The notes beneath the pieces were generated by a model, which had not been told where the DNA came from, searched no databases, and saw only the letters and a program-made list of their open reading frames with translations. Positions 6,415-14,515 of a DNA stretch of 17,306 nt are shown here, one piece after another. The position numbers and the translations under genes are program-made. This stretch comes from DATKIY01 sp035543875 (GTDB lineage Bacteria; Actinomycetota; Actinomycetes; JAHEKZ01): positions 1-17,306 of the forward strand of contig DATKIY010000109.1 of NCBI GenBank assembly GCA_035543875.1, read 5' to 3'. Each line of letters opens with the position of its first letter. Positions within the stretch are counted from its first letter, which is position 1.

Positions 6415-9023
6415 CAGTCGCCACCTTCGTCGACGACGGGAGAACTACCCCCATCGTCAGTGATTGGGTCTGCGGCCCCTGCTTCGGTGTCTGTTGTGTT
6501 TGCTTCATTCGAAACTACCGCTTCGGCATCGTCAGCATTGACTTCATCGTCAACGACAACGCTCGCCTCAGGGTTACGCGTGACGGCAACCACGGAGTCG
6601 CCCTCGGCAACCACAGTAAGGGTTACACCCATCGTGTCACGGCCCGTCGCACGGATTTGGTCGACCGAAGTGCGAATCACCTCACCGCTCGCCTTGATCG
6701 CGAGGATTTCATCGCCTTCGTGCGCAATCAGAGCGCCGACCAGTGAGCCCCGCTCCTCGTTGGCCAGTCTCATGGCCCGGACGCCAAGGATCCCTCGGCC
6801 CTTCGGGGTCCACTCTTCGACAGCCGTGCGCTTTGCGAAACCGCCGTCGGTGACAGTTACAAGGAACGACTCAGGTTGGACGACGTCCATCGCTAGCAGC
6901 TGGTCGCCGGTGCGGAACTTCATCCCGATGACGCCCTGGGTGGAGCGCGCCATCGGACGAAGCGCTCCGTCGTTAGCGTGGAAGCGAGCCGACTGTCCCT
7001 TGTGTGAAACCAGCAGCAGATCATCCTCTGCAGAACACAACACCGCCGAGATAAGCTCGTCACCCTCCTTCAAGTTGATAGCGATGACGCCACCACTGCG
7101 GTTGGAGTCGTACTCGGTGAGTTTGGTCTTCTTCACCATTCCGCCGCGAGTTGCGAGCACGAGATATGGCGACTGCGCGTAGTCGCGGACGTCTAGCACC
7201 TGTGCGATCTCTTCGTCCGGCTGGAAGGCCAACAAGTTGGCCACGTGCTGACCGCGAGCATCACGACCGGTGTCGGGGAGCTCGTACGCCTTGGCGCGAT
7301 ACACCCGCCCTTGGTTAGTGAAGAAAAGGATCCAGTGGTGTGTCGTTGTAGTGAAGAAGTGGTCGACGATGTCGTCCTGCTTCAACGCGGCCCCACGCAC
7401 GCCCTTGCCACCACGACGCTGTGAGCGGTACAGATCCGCCTTGGTTCGTTTGGCATATCCGTCGCGGGTAATGGTGACAACGACATCCTCTTCTTGGATG
7501 AGGTCCTCGTTAGACATGTCACCGTCGTAGGGCACCAACGTGGTACGTCGCTCGTCGCCGTACTTGTCGACGATCTCTGCGAGCTCTTCGCTGACAATGC
7601 TGCGTTGACGCGGTTCGCTCGACAGGATGTCGTTAAAGTCCGCAATCTTTGTCATGAGGTCGTCGTACTCGTCAATAATCTTCTGCCGCTCTAAGGCGGC
7701 GAGCCGACGCAGTTGCATGTCCAAGATTGCAGTGGCTTGGACCTCATCAATTTCAAGCAAGCCGATCAGGCCCGAGCGTGCATCTTCAACGGTGGCGCTC
7801 GCCCGGATGAGCGCAATGACCTCATCGAGTGCGTCGAGGGCTTTGAGCAGCGCCCGCAAGATGTGTGCGCGCTCCTCGGCTTTGCGTAACCGGAATCGCG
7901 TACGCCGCTGAATGACCTCGATCTGGTGAGCGACCCAGTGCGACACGAACTGGTCGAGTGTCAGGGTTCGCGGTATCCCGTCGACCAACGCCAACATGTT
8001 CGCACCGAAGGTCTCTCGCAGCTGCGTATGCTTGTAGAGGTTGTTCAGGACAACCTTGGCTACGGCGTCCTTCTTCAGCACAATGATGATTCGCATACCA
8101 GTTCGCGATGACGAGTCATCTCGAATGTCGGCGATGCCCTGGACCTTGCCGTTGTTGACGAGGTCAGCAACCTTGGTGGCGAGGTTGTCGGGGTTTACCT
8201 GGTACGGAAGTTCGGTGACGACCAAACACGTGCGGTTCTGAATCTCCTCAACCTCGACCACCGCGCGCATGATGATGATGCCGCGACCAGTGCGGTAGGC
8301 GTCCTCGATGCCGTTCTTACCAACAATCTGGGCGCCGGTCGGCAGATCAGGGCCTTGGATCCGCTCGAGCAGCGCCTCAAGTAGCTCCTCGCGTGAAGCC
8401 TCGGGGTGTTCAAGCGCCCACTGGACGCCAGCCCCGACCTCTCGCATGTTGTGCGGAGGAATGTTGGTGGCCATACCGACGGCGATGCCAGCTGAACCGT
8501 TGACGAGCAGGTTGGGGAACCGGCTCGGCAGGATCGTCGGCTCTTGTGTGCGGCCGTCGTAGTTGGGGCGGAAGTCGACGGTCTCTTCGTCGATGTCTCG
8601 CACCATCTCCATGGCGAGCGGCGCCATGCGGCTTTCGGTGTATCGCATGGCTGCAGCAGGGTCGTTACCCGGAGAACCGAAGTTGCCTTGTCCCTGCACC
8701 AACGGGTAGCGCAACGCCCACGGCTGCGCGAGTCGAACGAGAGCGTCGTAGATCGCAGTGTCGCCGTGGGGGTGGTATTGACCCATGACGTCGCCGACGA
8801 CGCGAGAGCATTTGGAGAAGCCGCGGTCCGGTCGGTATCCGCCGTCGTACATCGCGTACAGCACACGACGATGTACCGGCTTCAGGCCGTCACGGACGTC
8901 GGGCAACGCTCGACTGACGATGACACTCATGGCGTAGTCGAGGTACGACCGCTGCATTTCGTTCTGCAGGTCGACAGGATCGACCCGTCCGCCTGCTGGC
9001 GTGATGTCGGTGGTCTCAGTCAC
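6414..9023 (-). CDS. gyrA: DNA gyrase subunit A
   Basis: This 869-aa subunit is the breakage-reunion half of gyrase, which introduces negative supercoils ahead of forks. Seen: PVHRRVLYAMYD (49-60), the helix-turn-helix segment HPHGDTAIYDALVRLAQPW (84-102), the catalytic tyrosine Y128 in AAAMRYTESRMAPLA, and the GyrA box QRRGGKGVRG in the C-terminal DNA-wrapping domain. At the position equivalent to E. coli Ser83 this protein has Thr (T89), and the Asp equivalent to D87 is kept (D93). After the beta-pinwheel comes a tail of about 53 residues (817-869) with 16 Asp/Glu and no Lys or Arg. M. tuberculosis GyrA is shorter (838 aa). The start is GTG at 9023 with AAAGGG at 9030-9035, six bases away. 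gyrB ends 55 bp upstream, so the two are likely one transcript, with the DUF3566 gene coupled downstream. Confidence 0.99.
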   Translation of the reverse strand: MTETTDITPAGGRVDPVDLQNEMQRSYLDYAMSVIVSRALPDVRDGLKPVHRRVLYAMYDGGYRPDRGFSKCSRVVGDVMGQYHPHGDTAIYDALVRLAQPWALRYPLVQGQGNFGSPGNDPAAAMRYTESRMAPLAMEMVRDIDEETVDFRPNYDGRTQEPTILPSRFPNLLVNGSAGIAVGMATNIPPHNMREVGAGVQWALEHPEASREELLEALLERIQGPDLPTGAQIVGKNGIEDAYRTGRGIIIMRAVVEVEEIQNRTCLVVTELPYQVNPDNLATKVADLVNNGKVQGIADIRDDSSSRTGMRIIIVLKKDAVAKVVLNNLYKHTQLRETFGANMLALVDGIPRTLTLDQFVSHWVAHQIEVIQRRTRFRLRKAEERAHILRALLKALDALDEVIALIRASATVEDARSGLIGLLEIDEVQATAILDMQLRRLAALERQKIIDEYDDLMTKIADFNDILSSEPRQRSIVSEELAEIVDKYGDERRTTLVPYDGDMSNEDLIQEEDVVVTITRDGYAKRTKADLYRSQRRGGKGVRGAALKQDDIVDHFFTTTTHHWILFFTNQGRVYRAKAYELPDTGRDARGQHVANLLAFQPDEEIAQVLDVRDYAQSPYLVLATRGGMVKKTKLTEYDSNRSGGVIAINLKEGDELISAVLCSAEDDLLLVSHKGQSARFHANDGALRPMARSTQGVIGMKFRTGDQLLAMDVVQPESFLVTVTDGGFAKRTAVEEWTPKGRGILGVRAMRLANEERGSLVGALIAHEGDEILAIKASGEVIRTSVDQIRATGRDTMGVTLTVVAEGDSVVAVTRNPEASVVVDDEVNADDAEAVVSNEANTTDTEAGAADPITDDGGSSPVVDEGGD

Positions 9024-9078
9024 CAGGAACCCTTTGCTTGTCCGTCATTGGTCAGTCAGTTGTGGCTAGGTGTCGTCC

Positions 9079-11037
9079 CTAGATATCGAGGAAACGCACG
9101 TCTCTCGCGTTGCGCTGGATGAACTTGCGTCGTTCTTCAACGTCCTCGCCCATCAGGGTCGCGAAGGTCTCGTCGGCCTGGAGCGCGTCGTCGAGCGTCA
9201 CCTGCAACAGGATTCGACGATCGGGGTCCATCGTGGTCTCCCACAGCTCGTCCGCGTTCATTTCGCCAAGGCCTTTGTACCGCTGGATGCCGTCTCCCTT
9301 GGGGAGCTTGCGCCCAGCAGCAGCGCCAGCTTCAAGCAGCGCATCGCGCTCGCGGTCGCTGTAGACGAACTCAGCCTCTTCGCGGGACCACTTCACCTTG
9401 TACAGCGGTGGCTGGGCGAGATACACGAACCCGTTTTCGATGAGTGGTCGCATGAAGCGGAAGAGCAGCGTGAGCAGCAGTGTTCGAATGTGCTGACCGT
9501 CGACATCGGCGTCGGCCATCAACACAATCTTGTGGTAACGCAGCTTGTCGAGGTCGAACTCTTCGTGAACGCCGGTGCCGAGCGCCGAGATCATGGCCTG
9601 AACCTCGGTGTTCTGCAGCACGCGGTCGATGCGCGCTTTCTCGACGTTGAGGATCTTCCCGCGGATGGGCAGGATCGCCTGGGTCGCTGGGTCGCGGCCG
9701 TTCCGCGCACTGCCGCCGGCAGAGTCGCCCTCAACCACAAACACTTCGCACTCTTCGGGGTTGGTTGACGAGCAGTCGATGAGCTTTCCCGGAAGCCCGC
9801 CGCCGCCCAGCAGCCCCTTGCGGTTACGAGCCAGGTCGCGCGCTTTGCGAGCTGCAATTCGGGCGGTCGCTGCGTTGAACGACTTGCGGGCGATCTCCTT
9901 GCCCTCTGCGGGGTTGGCGTCAAACCACGCGCCGAGCTGCTCATTGGTGACACGCTGCACAAAAGCCTTTGCTTCGGTGTTGCCAAGCTTGGTCTTGGTC
10001 TGACCTTCGAACTGTGGTTCTCGAAGTTTGATGTGAACGATGGCGGTCAACCCCTCACGCACATCCTCACCCGACAGGTTGGGGTCTTTGTCTTTCAACA
10101 GGTTCCACCGCTCACGCGCGTAGCGGTTAACCAGCGACGTGAGTGAGGTGCGGAAACCTTCTTCGTGGGTACCGCCCTCGTGGGTGTTGATGGTGTTCGC
10201 GAACGTGTGAACGCCTTCGTTGTAGTCACCGTTCCACTGCATGGCCACCTCAAGGCTGATGCCTTGCTCGGTGTCTTCAGCTGCGTACTCGATGACCTGC
10301 TGGTGGACCACGCCGGTCTTGCTTCGCGCGTTGATGTGGCGCACGAAGTCGGCGATGCCGCCCTCGTAGTAGTAGGTGACCGTGTTTGCCGCATCTTCGC
10401 CGTCACCAATCGAGGTAATGGCGCGCTCGTCGTTCATCTCGATCGTCAAACCGCGGTTCAGGAATGCCATCTCCTGGAACCTGCGGGCCAGCGTGTCGAA
10501 CGAGTAGACGGTCGACTCGAAGACCTCTTCGTCGGCCCAGAAGGTAACGGTCGTGCTGGTGATGTCGGTGGGCTCACCTTTTGCGAGAGGAGCAGTTGGT
10601 ACTCCGCGAACGTAGGACTGACGCCAGACAAAACCGTCGCGGTGGATCTCAACCGAGAGCCGGCTGGACAGCGCGTTAACCACCGACACACCGACACCAT
10701 GGAGCCCACCGGAGACGGCGTATCCGCTGCCACCGAACTTGCCCCCAGCGTGGAGGACCGTGAGGACGACCTCGACAGCTGGCTTGTGCTCAATCGGGTG
10801 TTCGTCGACCGGGATGCCTCGACCGTTGTCAATCACCCGAACTCCACCGTCGTCGAGCAGCGTGATCGAGATGCGGTCGGCCTCACCCGCGAGTGCCTCG
10901 TCGACCGAGTTGTCGACAACCTCGTAGACCAGGTGATGCAAGCCTCGTTCACCGGTGGAACCGATGTACATGCCGGGACGCTTCCGGACGGCATCGAGGC
11001 CCTCGAGCACCTGGATGTCAGTGGCGTCATATGACAC
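9079..11037 (-). CDS. gyrB: DNA gyrase subunit B
   Basis: This 652-aa ATPase subunit drives strand passage by gyrase. The GHKL ATP-binding motifs are visible: EVVDNSVDEALAG near residue 40, DNGRGIPVDEH near 71-81, and GGLHGVGVSVVNALS near 110. The TOPRIM domain shows EGDSAGGSARNGRD, PIRGKILNVEKAR and the metal-binding DADVDGQHIRTLLLT. The C-terminus is short, lacking the roughly 165-residue insert of E. coli GyrB, as expected for actinobacteria. The start is GTG at 11037, supported by AAGGAG at 11047-11052, nine bases away, and by the standard N-terminus SYDATDIQVLEGL. A 263-bp leader separates it from the dciA stop and holds a strong hairpin and a promoter candidate (listed separately), so gyrB-gyrA may have its own promoter. 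Confidence 0.99.
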   Translation of the reverse strand: MSYDATDIQVLEGLDAVRKRPGMYIGSTGERGLHHLVYEVVDNSVDEALAGEADRISITLLDDGGVRVIDNGRGIPVDEHPIEHKPAVEVVLTVLHAGGKFGGSGYAVSGGLHGVGVSVVNALSSRLSVEIHRDGFVWRQSYVRGVPTAPLAKGEPTDITSTTVTFWADEEVFESTVYSFDTLARRFQEMAFLNRGLTIEMNDERAITSIGDGEDAANTVTYYYEGGIADFVRHINARSKTGVVHQQVIEYAAEDTEQGISLEVAMQWNGDYNEGVHTFANTINTHEGGTHEEGFRTSLTSLVNRYARERWNLLKDKDPNLSGEDVREGLTAIVHIKLREPQFEGQTKTKLGNTEAKAFVQRVTNEQLGAWFDANPAEGKEIARKSFNAATARIAARKARDLARNRKGLLGGGGLPGKLIDCSSTNPEECEVFVVEGDSAGGSARNGRDPATQAILPIRGKILNVEKARIDRVLQNTEVQAMISALGTGVHEEFDLDKLRYHKIVLMADADVDGQHIRTLLLTLLFRFMRPLIENGFVYLAQPPLYKVKWSREEAEFVYSDRERDALLEAGAAAGRKLPKGDGIQRYKGLGEMNADELWETTMDPDRRILLQVTLDDALQADETFATLMGEDVEERRKFIQRNARDVRFLDI

Positions 11038-11099
11038 GAGTTCGAGCTCCTTCGTCGGGGACGGGCTGGTTCTTCAAGTACTTGGCGAACTCACACAAC

Positions 11100-11128
11100 G
11101 GGCCACTCCGCGCCGTGCGGAGCGGCCC
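11100..11128 (-). promoter_or_regulatory. Stem-loop in the gyrB leader
   Basis: On the minus strand GGGCCGCTCCGC can pair with GCGGAGTGGCCC around a five-base loop (ACGGC). This gives eleven Watson-Crick pairs and one G-U pair in RNA. On the plus strand the same position is an A-C mismatch, so the structure is better suited to the gyrB transcript. It lies 62 bp upstream of the GTG and is not followed by a U-tract. It is therefore more likely a leader structure affecting RNA stability or translation, or a binding site, than an intrinsic terminator. Confidence 0.55.
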
Positions 11129-11155
11129 AAGACGTGCGACCTTGTCACTGCCCTC

Positions 11156-11161
11156 ATCCTA
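11156..11161 (-). promoter_or_regulatory. Candidate -10 box for gyrB
   Basis: TAGGAT on the minus strand fits the TANNNT pattern of actinobacterial housekeeping promoters and lies upstream of the leader hairpin and gyrB. No good -35 hexamer is seen 16-18 bp upstream, which is common in these organisms but leaves the call weak. Confidence 0.3.
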
Positions 11162-11300
11162 CCCCGTCGGACTGACTAGACCGCCTCGTGGTGGCGATTG
11201 TGGGCAGTGTGGCGCCTTCCACAGGAGGCGGGACGACTCCCCCTACGCGTCTACCCCTTTTTTGAGCCTCTGCGGACGGAGAACGGCAACCTCATGATCA

Positions 11301-11873
11301 TTAACCATACGTGTCTCGGGGGCCTCTGCCCTTGACCGACCACTTGCCCTTTTTCCAACTCGGAGCCGCTGGCCCGAGGACGTTCAGCCGGGTGACGGTG
11401 CCTGCTCCGAGGTCGTTGTTGAGTCGGGCCAGGACCGTCCCAGCGAGCAGCCGAACCTGCGAGGCCCAGGCGGTGCTGTCGGCTCGAACGGTGAGCGACC
11501 CATCATCGAACTCTTCCGGCTGACAGTGCCCAGCGAGCTCGGGGCCGACGATTTGGCTCCATCTGCCCTCCACCCCGCCGATGGCCTGAGCTGCCTGCCA
11601 ACCGCGTTCATCGACCAAGCGTTCAACAGCGCGGCCGAGCGGCTGTGGGTCGCGGTCATCTGGCCCGGAACCGGAGGAAGACGGGCTTTGCCGCTGCCGG
11701 GGGCGCTGCGCGTAGCGCCTGCTGGAGCCAGCCCGTCGACTGACTGAGTCGGCCTTGGCTCGCGACAACATCGCGCGAGCGAGGTCGAGCCCGCTGCCTG
11801 CTGTCGCAGCTGGCGTCTTGGCGCCGTTCGGGTCTGCAGGCTCGTCGGGTTCGCTGGGGCTCTCATCCGTCAT
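11301..11873 (-). CDS. dciA: DciA-family protein (DUF721), predicted replicative helicase loader
   Basis: This protein is 190 aa from the chosen start. The N-terminal part (residues 1-75) is low in complexity and rich in Ser, Pro, Arg and Gln, and looks disordered. The DUF721 core runs from about residue 79: LGRAVERLVDERGW, then GRWSQIVGPELAGHCQPEEF, GSLTVRADSTAWASQVRLL and TRLNVLG. In bacteria lacking DnaC or DnaI, DciA interacts with the DnaB helicase and supports its loading at the origin; the M. tuberculosis member is Rv0004. The ATG at 11873 is preferred because GGGGAGGTG lies just upstream within the end of recF. The start overlaps recF by 11 bp, indicating coupled translation. A longer frame back to 11933 would overlap recF by 71 bp and has no better signal. 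Confidence 0.88.
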   Translation of the reverse strand: MTDESPSEPDEPADPNGAKTPAATAGSGLDLARAMLSRAKADSVSRRAGSSRRYAQRPRQRQSPSSSGSGPDDRDPQPLGRAVERLVDERGWQAAQAIGGVEGRWSQIVGPELAGHCQPEEFDDGSLTVRADSTAWASQVRLLAGTVLARLNNDLGAGTVTRLNVLGPAAPSWKKGKWSVKGRGPRDTYG

Positions 11874-12987
11874 GGCGCACCTCCCCATCGACGACCGTAA
11901 ACCGCTCTCCTGACAGCGTAGGTGGCACGTCACTCGTTACTGCCGCCGTGACTAGCACCTGCTCCGCTGGTGCAACCATCGCAGCCAACCTGGTCCGTCT
12001 GGTCTCGTCGAGCTCGGCGAACACATCGTCCAGGATGAGCACCGGGTCGTCGCCGTCGTCGCGTAGTAAGGCAAACGACGCCAGACGCAAAGCAAGCGCG
12101 TAGGACCAAGACTCGCCGTGTGACGCGTAACCCTTGGCTGGCAGATCGCCAAGGTGAAGTACCAAGTCGTCACGGTGTGGCCCCACGACCGACAAACCTC
12201 GCGCGAGTTCTTCCCGACGAACCTCCACTATGGCCAGCGCGAGCAAGTCTGCGATTTCCTCCTGCTTCGCCGGCAGTTCAGTCTCACCCCGAAGCCACGA
12301 CGCTTTGTACGAAAGCGCAGCTGGGCCACCCGACTCAGCCAATGCCGCATAGGCATCGTCAACGTGCGGCCGAAGGTCTGCAATGAGCGTCAGTCGAGCC
12401 GCCAGTAGCTCGCTGCCAAGGTTGACCAGATGTTCATCCCACACATGCAACGTGGACTCATCGAAGCTTCCCCGAGACCCGGCGGCACTTTTCAGTAAGG
12501 CATTCCGCTGCTTAAGCACCCGGTCGTAGTCAGCCCGAACGCCGGCGAACCGAGGTGCGCGTGCGATCACCAACTCGTCGAGGAAGCGACGCCGCTGCTC
12601 TGGATCGCCACGAACGAGTGACAGATCCTCTGGGGCAAACAGCACCGTTCGCAGAATTCCGAGAACTTCGCGCGCGCGGGGCAGGGCCGACTTGTTAACC
12701 CGCGCCCGGTTGGCTTTGCCCGCGACCAACTCCACTTCAAGCAGCAACTGACGGTCATCGCGGACAACCAGTCCACGAACGACCGCACGCTCAGCTCCAT
12801 GGCGAATCATGGGCACGTCACTTGCAACGCGATGACTAGAAAGTGAAGACAGATACGCAACGGCTTCAACGACGTTGGTTTTCCCTTGGCCGTTTGGTCC
12901 GACCAGGACACTGACTCCCGGCCCAAACGTCAGTGATAGGTGTTGGTACGAACGAAAGTCCGCAAGCTCAAGCGCAGCGACGTACAC
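11863..12987 (-). CDS. recF: DNA replication and repair protein RecF
   Basis: This 374-aa SMC-like ATPase acts with RecO and RecR to load RecA at single-strand gaps and stalled forks. Seen: the N-terminus ELADFRSYQHLSL; Walker A GPNGQGKT (30-37) followed by NVVEAVAYLS; APEDLSLVRGDPEQRRRFLD around 117-136; the ABC-type signature SHGESWSYALALR (from 289); and Walker B VLILDDVFAELD (316-327). The length is normal for the family. The start is GTG at 12987, only 18 bp after the dnaN stop. I see no clear ribosome-binding site in that gap, so expression probably depends on coupling to dnaN. The end overlaps dciA. The gnd-like gene found between dnaN and recF in some actinobacteria is absent here. 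Confidence 0.98.
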   Translation of the reverse strand: MYVAALELADFRSYQHLSLTFGPGVSVLVGPNGQGKTNVVEAVAYLSSLSSHRVASDVPMIRHGAERAVVRGLVVRDDRQLLLEVELVAGKANRARVNKSALPRAREVLGILRTVLFAPEDLSLVRGDPEQRRRFLDELVIARAPRFAGVRADYDRVLKQRNALLKSAAGSRGSFDESTLHVWDEHLVNLGSELLAARLTLIADLRPHVDDAYAALAESGGPAALSYKASWLRGETELPAKQEEIADLLALAIVEVRREELARGLSVVGPHRDDLVLHLGDLPAKGYASHGESWSYALALRLASFALLRDDGDDPVLILDDVFAELDETRRTRLAAMVAPAEQVLVTAAVTSDVPPTLSGERFTVVDGEVRHDG

Positions 12988-13005
12988 GTGGAAGTGCTGC
13001 CGCGA

Positions 13006-14154
13006 TCATCCGGACAACCGCACCGGCATGATGAGGTACCGATACGTCGCGTCGCTCGGCTCGTCGGCTTTGTTACGACCGCTCATGACTGCAGGCTTAG
13101 TGGACGTCGTGAAGGACAGTTCGGCGTGAGAGGTGCCCAGCGCCTGCAGGCCGTCTTGCAAGAACACCGGATTGAAGGCGATGGTGATTGGCTCGCCCTC
13201 GTACTCGCAGGTGAGTGCCTCAGTGGCCTGCGCCTCGTCGCCGGTTCCAGCTTCAAGCACTACTTCGCCTTCGCTAAATGCGAGCCGGATCGGAGTGTTG
13301 CGGTCAGCAACCAGCGCGACTCGCTTAACGGTGTCAATGAATGCCGAGGTCTCAACGACCGCTGTGGCGTTGGACTCCGCAGGCAGCAGCGCGCGGTACT
13401 TGGGGAACTCGCCGTCGAGCAGACGGTTGGTCGTACGACGACTCTCGCCGCCAGCTGCACCTTCAAAACCGATCAGGCCATCGCCGGTTCCGCCTTCGGC
13501 CAAAGCGATCGTCACGCTGTCGGAGTCACCAAGCGCACGTGCGGTGTCGGCCAGTGAACGTCCCTGCACCAAAGCAATCGCGCTGAGGTCGGGTCGGTCG
13601 GGACGCCACATGATTTCCCGAACGGCAAGTCGGTAGCGGTCGGTGGCAGCAAGGACCAGCCGATCACCTTCAAACTCAATCCGAATTCCGGTAAGGACCG
13701 GGAGGGTGTCGTCGCGTCCGGCGGCAATCGCCACTTGTGCAACGGCGGCGGCAAACTCATCGCCTGCCAGAGTCCCGGCCGCCGAGGGCATGTCGGGCAG
13801 CGACGGATAGTCCTCGCTGGGCAAGGTCTGCAGCGTGAACCGCGAAGAGCCGCAGGTCACCACGACCTTGCGATCCGACTCTTCTGTGGCAACGTCGACC
13901 GGACGAGCCGGCAAGCTCCGGGTGATGTCGGCCAGTAGACGACCAGATACCAATGCCTTGCCCGGCTCACTCACCTCACCAGGCACCTCGACACGCGCGG
14001 ATACCTCGTAGTCGAAGCTGCTGAGGGTTAGTCCCTGCTCACCAGCTTCGATCATCAACCCAGCCAACACCGGGAGTGGTGGTCGGGTGGGCAGGCTTCG
14101 CGCAGCCCAGGCCACGGCCTCAGCGAGAACATCTCGCTCGACGCGGAACTTCAC
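13006..14154 (-). CDS. dnaN: DNA polymerase III beta subunit (sliding clamp)
   Basis: This 382-aa protein has the three-domain clamp architecture: it starts MKFRVERDVLAEAVAWAARSLP and ends with the typical YLIMPVRLSG. Conserved stretches include PVLAGLMIEA (28-37), SSFDYEVSA, LPSEDYPSLP near 110-119, AATDRYRLAVRE in the middle domain, and LLDGEFPKYRALLP. It forms a dimeric ring on DNA that tethers polymerase and binds many replication partners. The start is GTG at 14154 with GGAGG at 14161-14165, six bases away. A short inverted repeat and a TAGAGT candidate -10 lie just upstream, so dnaN likely has its own promoter inside the oriC spacer. recF follows after 18 bp. Confidence 0.99.
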   Translation of the reverse strand: MKFRVERDVLAEAVAWAARSLPTRPPLPVLAGLMIEAGEQGLTLSSFDYEVSARVEVPGEVSEPGKALVSGRLLADITRSLPARPVDVATEESDRKVVVTCGSSRFTLQTLPSEDYPSLPDMPSAAGTLAGDEFAAAVAQVAIAAGRDDTLPVLTGIRIEFEGDRLVLAATDRYRLAVREIMWRPDRPDLSAIALVQGRSLADTARALGDSDSVTIALAEGGTGDGLIGFEGAAGGESRRTTNRLLDGEFPKYRALLPAESNATAVVETSAFIDTVKRVALVADRNTPIRLAFSEGEVVLEAGTGDEAQATEALTCEYEGEPITIAFNPVFLQDGLQALGTSHAELSFTTSTKPAVMSGRNKADEPSDATYRYLIMPVRLSG

Positions 14155-14171
14155 GCGTTTCCTCCGGTTCT

Positions 14172-14189
14172 GCTGTGTTCTGCCACAGC
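14172..14189 (-). repeat. Inverted repeat in the dnaN leader
   Basis: GCTGTG and CACAGC flank a six-base spacer, giving a small hairpin between the candidate dnaN -10 (14196-14201) and the dnaN ribosome-binding site (14161-14165). The arms are only six bases, so it may be fortuitous or a short leader structure. Confidence 0.35.
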
Positions 14190-14195
14190 GTGGTT

Positions 14196-14222
14196 ACTCT
14201 ACGTGGTCGGTTGAATCAACAA
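14196..14222 (-). promoter_or_regulatory. dnaN: Candidate dnaN promoter
   Basis: On the minus strand TAGAGT (14196-14201) fits the TANNNT -10 pattern, and TTGTTG (14217-14222) lies 15 bp upstream as a possible -35. The spacing is shorter than ideal. It sits 42 bp before the GTG start, a reasonable leader length. This is pattern evidence only. Confidence 0.3.
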
Positions 14223-14422
14223 GTTCTGAGAGGTGATGACGTTCGAAGGTGTGGTGATGAATACATAGTTCGTCGTCGTAGTCGGTGCGGTGGACAACGT
14301 GGATAGAGCACGTTTGCGCAGGTCAACGTGGCGCGTCTGGCGCACAACCCCATGTGTCTGACGTGCGAACAACTGGTTACACCCTGCGGACGACCCAATG
14401 ACCGGGCGCCGACGTCCACTGG

Positions 14423-14475
14423 TTATCCACTGCGACGGTTGGGTTTTGTGCACAAAGTCCACAGACTTGTCCCCA
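14423..14475. promoter_or_regulatory. DnaA-box cluster within oriC
   Basis: Within 53 bp there are TTATCCACT, the 12-bp perfect palindrome TTTGTGCACAAA (14445-14456, giving the same box on both strands), AAGTCCACA and TTGTCCCCA. Each differs from the consensus TTRTNCACA by zero to two bases. They lie just downstream of the dnaA stop codon at 14516. The density is well above what chance would give. Confidence 0.7.
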
Positions 14476-14515
14476 CCCTGTGTACCCAGCGTGATCGCGG
14501 GCGGCTGGTGGCGGA

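Larger units (their letters stand above)
11038..11300 (-). other. dciA-gyrB intergenic region (gyrB leader)
   Basis: This is 263 bp without a plausible gene. It holds the gyrB ribosome-binding site (11047-11052), the inverted repeat at 11100-11128, and a TAGGAT candidate -10 box at 11156-11161 on the minus strand. I looked for an intrinsic terminator after dciA. A run of T on the plus strand at about 11258-11263 would be A in the transcript and has no convincing stem beside it, so none is called. The length contrasts with the tight packing of the other genes in this block and suggests a separate control point for gyrase. Confidence 0.7.
14155..14515. other. oriC: Probable chromosomal replication origin (oriC) in the dnaA-dnaN spacer
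   Basis: This is 361 bp without a gene between dnaA and dnaN, the standard actinobacterial oriC position. DnaA-box-like nonamers (consensus TTRTNCACA) cluster mainly near the dnaA end: TTATCCACT at 14423-14431, TTGTGCACA at 14446-14454 with its mirror on the other strand at 14447-14455, AAGTCCACA at 14455-14463 and TTGTCCCCA at 14467-14475. A second weaker group lies nearer the middle: TTGTCCACC at 14289-14297 and CTATCCACG at 14298-14306 (both minus strand), plus TTGTTCGCA at 14364-14372 (minus). The least GC-rich part is around 14211-14280, where unwinding would be most plausible, but I see no clear AT-rich 13-mer array. The dnaN promoter candidate lies at the far end. Confidence 0.85.

Noticed and set aside
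10165..11034. 289-codon open frame on the plus strand
   Set aside because: It lies exactly antisense to gyrB. Its sequence shows no family motifs and reflects the GC-rich codon pattern of gyrB on the other strand.
11863..11933. Longer dciA start giving a 71-bp overlap with recF
   Set aside because: The internal ATG at 11873 has a strong ribosome-binding site and a normal short overlap; the extension lacks both and has no family match.
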